Source: Symsagittifera roscoffensis
Lineage: Eukaryota; Xenacoelomorpha; Acoela; Convolutidae
Assembly: GCF_963678635.1 (NCBI RefSeq)
Contig: NC_087065.1
Coordinates: 66,557,374-66,621,373, forward strand
Length of the DNA: 64,000 bases
Direction of reading: 5' to 3'
The notes under the pieces are model-generated. The model searched no databases, was not told where the DNA came from, and saw only the letters and a list, made by a program, of their open reading frames with translations. Positions 59,258 through 64,000 of this stretch are shown here, piece after piece. The position numbers and the translations under genes were made by a program. Numbering within the stretch: position 1 is the first letter of the stretch; every line of letters begins with the position of its first letter.

Positions 59258-60139
59258 GTAAAGCTTGCAAATGTTTGCGCATAAGAGTTCTTTCTTGCAA
59301 TGTATATGGGCACAATTACTAGGAATGGTTTGTTGCAAACCCGGAATTCTCTTTGCACAAAAATAATGCTAATAATTGAGCTGCAAATGTTTTTATCAAA
59401 AGACAAAAAATATCCTCCTACTTTCTTAGATAGGCACACAATGTTCAACTGGCCTATTTTGAAAAGTCAGTAGCTCTTCAAAATCTAGCTCCGGTCTTAT
59501 CATAGCTTACGCTTTATCACTTGGGGGATTTCGAAATATCAAACCCAAAAAATTTGGAAATATTCAACTCGAACTTGAAAAAAACAGTGCCTATGCGCTT
59601 GTTTGAGCTAAAGAGCTGAAAACTAATTAATGAAAAGACCGAATCGATTTTTTGCCTGCAGTTTTACGTTTTTTTTTTAGAAAAAATATGCAGTATTTTT
59701 TACTTTTTTTGGAATTTTGTGACTCCCAAATTATTTCTCTGAACGAGTAACTACCAGCTTTGAGAAAATGCTCAAAATTCAAGGATCAGGCTTTTTTGGT
59801 CGCAAGAAGCAAAGTGTAGTTTGAATATGATTCAAATGTTTCAATCAATGAGTTCTTCCCCCTTGCTTGTTTTTATCACACGCTTTTGCAAAATTAACAT
59901 TTTTAAGATAAATAAAAGTTTTTTTTAATTTAATCAGAGAAATGAAAGTTTCTAAATTTCAAAAACGCTGTTTTATTAATTTCTTTGTTCAATTTGGTTC
60001 AACTAATTGACTCTTTTCTCCACCCCCACACAATTTCTCAGTTGTTTTAAGTGTTATTATGGCTGAATAAGACCTTAACTAACCTAGCATAAGACAAAAA
60101 TTAGATTAGAATTAGACAAATACAACATTTCATGAAAAA

Positions 60140-60373
60140 ATGTTCTATGACAAAAACTTAGTAGATATGTCTCTACGCCTCAATAGATCAGATCCAATAA
60201 TCCGAACAATACGAGAACTACCCGGTATTGGAAGAAGACGTCGAACAAGAAACGACATACGACTAGGAAGAAATCTACCAATTGATTTCATGACAGTACG
60301 ACAAAAACGAGATCAAACTTTTGTGTTTAGAAAACTACCAGCAGTAACTTTAAATTTTCCTTTCCTGGCATAA
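60140..60373 (+). CDS. Arginine-rich 77-residue hypothetical protein, copy 2
   Basis: Identical residues to 53212-53445. The same caution applies. Confidence 0.25.
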   Translation: MFYDKNLVDMSLRLNRSDPIIRTIRELPGIGRRRRTRNDIRLGRNLPIDFMTVRQKRDQTFVFRKLPAVTLNFPFLA

Positions 60374-60674
60374 CATTTGAAATAAAAAAACTTTCCAATA
60401 ACCTTTCATGGCGCTAAGCCTATTAATTGTACAACAATGACTGATAAAAACAACACTTGTCGTTTTCCTTAAATCAGCTGTGAAGTAAATGACATCTTGA
60501 AAAATCATTTATAAAAATAAAAATACAAAATTAGTTATTATAAATTTTAAATTGTTAATATTATTATCCATCACATCATCCCAGCTTCATTATCTAAAAC
60601 ATAACAGCGAATTTCAAAAAATTAACAAATCATCAAAACTAACACCTAACCTTAACGCTCTAATTTTTAAACTA

Positions 60675-60820
60675 TTAAGGCTTATCCTTACTTTCACTTA
60701 AATTAATTTCATTTAAATAACAGATCATCAAGGCTTCCCTTGGATCTTTATATTAATAAATCTTAAATTTTAAATTTCTAATTATTAAAATCTCTGATAA
60801 TCAAGGCCTATCCTTGGATC
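60675..60820 (+). repeat. Three spaced hairpins in gag leader, copy 2
   Basis: Same three AAGG/CCTT stem-loops as at 53747-53892. Confidence 0.45.
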
Positions 60821-61771
60821 AAATAGAACAATTTTGTTCTTCCCCTCCCTTTTACTTAGTGTCTAACGACCTCAAACGTCGATCCACTACCCAAACTTTA
60901 TCGAAAGACCCAGAATTAACAGAAATGTTTCGAAAAACTAACCATTTTAATTAAGTCAAACAGTGAAGAACTTTGGTTACTCATACTTCACTTGATCCCA
61001 CTCCTCTTTGATGACCCAGGCTAAAATACTTAAATTTAGTAAGTCATAAAATAGTATCTAACGAACTACTTGCGTTCTAATTATACCTGAACCTTGTGGA
61101 TCGATTTACTATTCTCCAACCCTTGATCACAAATCATAACCCCTAAGTAAGATTAATTAGGTCAATTCGTAGCTTAGAATTAGCCACAAGAAAGTACAAA
61201 TCATTCTTCGGAATCGATATAGGCTTTCTCTACAACCCAAATATACGACCCAAGTTTAGCTAACCACAGAAAGTTGTAGGAACTAACAGTTTAAGGCATT
61301 GAAATCACTAAACCAGATTGTGCATCAACCATCCTAACCTTATGTCAAGAGACAATTTAGGAAACAAACAAACAATCATAATATACAATTGTTTAATTAA
61401 CGACGAGAAATACGACCTCGTAATCACACCACACAGACAATCAGTAGGATATATAAGAACAAAAAAAAAACAAAAAAAATAATAGGCAAACAAAAACAAA
61501 ACATTGGGAAAAGATTCTCAAAACGAAGAAACGAGTCTCAGAATCAGAAACAACTGCAATACACGAACTTCATATTTCAAAAGTTTCAGTAAACAAAAAT
61601 CACCGATTAGACAATCAAATATAATTCACAGATTCAGAAACCACATCACAATCATCAGTAAAAAGCAAACGGAAAAAAAATGCTACACAAACAAACCAGT
61701 ATGTTTATACAATTGGAACCAACCAAAAAGACACATTGAAAACTACACATCAACAGTAATACAACACAAAA

Positions 61772-64000
61772 ATGATCCAAAATGAAGATAACTCAGAAAA
61801 CTAAGTACTTCCGTTTTTAATATCACCTCTATCTGAACCTCGCGGACAAATAAAATTTTGTAAAAATTCAATTGCAAACTTATTTGAAAAAGGCGAAATC
61901 CATGCACAAAAGAATTTCCTGATGTAAAAAAAAAGACAACTTCTCGATCACTATCTCAAAGGTATACGTAGTCTCACATCACACTTTGGAATCTACACAA
62001 AAAAAATCATATCACCAAATGCATCTCATAACAGATACCTCATTCAAACGGAGGATTTAGATATTGAATTCTCAAAAACTTTTACACAATACATTAAAAA
62101 CATACAACACCAAAACTCACAAAGAGCAAACTCGACATTTACAAACGACGTATTCTCACTTATCTATAGCTGTATACCTATATTAGAGTTGGATGAACCC
62201 CAAAGCGATTCACTTACTCAAACATCTCGACATACAGTTGTACGACAGGAAATACACAGGAAATTTTTAATTGCAATTCGAGAAAATCTAACAAATGATC
62301 AAATAACACAAAATGTTAAACACGGTTTACAAAAAATTTTAGCACGGTTCATTATCGATTATTTTAGTCACAATATTGATCTTATAGAACAAGCAAGAAA
62401 AAATTTTCGGCCACAAAGTACAGATGATGAAACTGTACTAGCAGAGCAATCAGACTATGTATGGGACCCTGAATGGTCTTAAAAACTATTTCTCAATATA
62501 CCAACAGATATATCAAATCAGGTCATTAGCACTAAATTTATTAATAATGATTATGTTAGAGTATACCCACTTACAGTTGACGCAACACCTTTAAACTACA
62601 ATTCTTTCTTACCTGAAAGAATAGGAAATAATAGTTTAATTTCCACATTCATAAATAATGATAATCTAAACGGAACAAGAAATCTTACACAACAAGCGAT
62701 ACAAACCCCATCACATTTTGTAAACGAAGAAATTGTTGAAACCATAAAAACAACAGAAGCACAACAAAGTATTTCACCAATACATCCAAATCTAACAACT
62801 CCAAGACCCAAAAATCTAACATTACCACAGATAACATTACAATCTACGGTTAAACCCTCCATTGTTCCAAAATATACATAAGTGGATTATCAAAAATTTA
62901 GACCAATGACAAAACCAACACAAAAACAAAGATTATTCACTAGAAATAATTTTGCAGATTATAATTACAACTATGTAAATAGATCACAAACAACTAAACC
63001 CTCTCTTGCAAACACGCAAAGTCCCTTTTTTACACAAAAACAAAATTTCCAACAACCATCATCAAATTCAGAAAATTTTAATGACCACCCAAAAATTTCA
63101 CAACACCAAAGTGAAAATTATCCATTTTTTCAACAAAACAAAAGTAATCTACAACAAAACAGAAATAGAAATAGACATCGAACACTTTTTTATACATCTG
63201 TTGACTATTTTTCATCAGATGATGAAGAATACTACAATCAAAATCATCAACATTTTTATCAAAACCAAAGACTCCACTCTTACCAGGTAAACCAACCAGA
63301 TATTTTGAACCATATACACAAGAACAACATATGCGACAACCTAGACCAATTCGAACATCTCAAAATAATAATTTTCATTCACAAAACCCAGCTAGTACAC
63401 ATTCTTATCAAGCAACGCAAATGAAAACTGAAATCCTGGTACCATTTTACCAACAGCAACTTGAAATAAGAAAGAGTCATTTTACAAACTTTTCACAAAT
63501 GCCAAATGCCGCAGAATCACTTCAAATGACTATGAATCCATACTTAATGGGTGGATCGTCAATAACATCAAACAAGCCTTTAATGGTATTAACAGGCACA
63601 GACCCCGAACTTTCTGTAGAAGATAATTTAAATGCAGTCACAGCAAATCTAATCTTAAATATAGGATCTGAACCAATAAATACACCACTTCACCAAAATT
63701 GAATACATAGACGCACAGCGTTAATACAGACCACAGTTGATGGCGCAGCTCAAAAATGGTTTTCAGTTTAACCTATAGATATAAAGTCAGATTGGAAAAG
63801 AATCAGACAAGAATTCTCAAAAATGTTTTCCTCAGAAAGAAACAAACAACATCCAAGAATTTTATGCAATGAAATTCGAAGACTACCTAATGAAACAATA
63901 AAACAACTGGTTGTAAGAATAGAAACACTAGTCCGAAAAGCATATTCACTTAATACTCATGATTATAAAAATACAAAAACGTCAGAAATGCTAATGATGA
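61772..64000 (+). pseudogene. Ty3/gypsy-like gag, copy 2, cut by window end
   Basis: Shares the TAA and TGA interruptions of copy 1, so they arose before the duplication. It adds its own nonsense change: a tyrosine codon TAT of copy 1 (55551-55553) is TAA here at 62480-62482. The capsid-like frame (63331-63702, then beyond 63800) has small replacements such as lysine to glutamate in IGSEPIN. Confidence 0.75.

Larger units (their letters stand above)
58717..64000 (+). repeat. 6.93-kb tandem unit, copy 2 (cut by window end)
   Basis: Head-to-tail second copy of 51790-58716. The window ends inside the capsid-like region, so the zinc knuckle and protease of this copy are not visible. Confidence 0.95.

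Overview
The window looks like AT-rich nuclear DNA of an invertebrate animal. Genes are sparse and the main evidence for this is a pair of spliced exons (GT-AG introns, polypyrimidine acceptors) encoding part of a TRPM-family cation channel. No bacterial, organellar or plasmid gene organisation is visible. I cannot name the species. Nearly everything else is decayed LTR-retroelement material, dispersed repeats and tandem duplications at several size scales.

Layout. (1) 1-8445: an array of 3.52-kb units made only of an Env-like gene. Each unit has a multi-pass membrane/proline-rich leader half and a glycoprotein-like ectodomain half, broken by stops. The last unit runs on into a membrane anchor and a long proline/serine-rich tail. 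(2) 7071-25566 and 25567-46870: a head-to-tail tandem duplication of about 18.5 and 21.3 kb. Each copy holds, in order, Env anchor/tail, an LTR-like repeat with a TATA box and a hairpin, a second diverged Env-like pseudogene, further LTR-like repeats with CT microsatellites, the two TRPM exons, a MITE-like element, a fold-back arm, and a possible decayed reverse-strand coding stretch. Copy 1 has one Env-tail unit and copy 2 has three in tandem (about 0.99 kb each). Copy 2 alone carries a 708-bp inverted-repeat element containing a tRNA-Arg-like sequence. (3) 47111-48435: a 111-bp minisatellite, about 11.9 copies, open in one frame. (4) 50760-51735: a long fold-back element. (5) 51790-58716 and 58717-64000: two very similar head-to-tail copies of a 6.93-kb unit. 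Each has an LTR-like fragment, a long leader with hairpins, and a Ty3/gypsy-like gag with a zinc knuckle. The first also reaches a protease active-site motif and then breaks off; the second is cut by the window end. I found no reverse transcriptase, RNase H or integrase.

How it fits together: the Env-like, LTR-like and Gag parts probably come from one or a few related LTR-retroelement families, but they are scattered and amplified separately, so no complete element is present. The only host gene I can support is the TRPM fragment. Its two exons are both frame-preserving (219 and 159 nt, phase 1 on both sides), so their tandem duplication could in principle give alternative exons of one channel gene rather than two genes.
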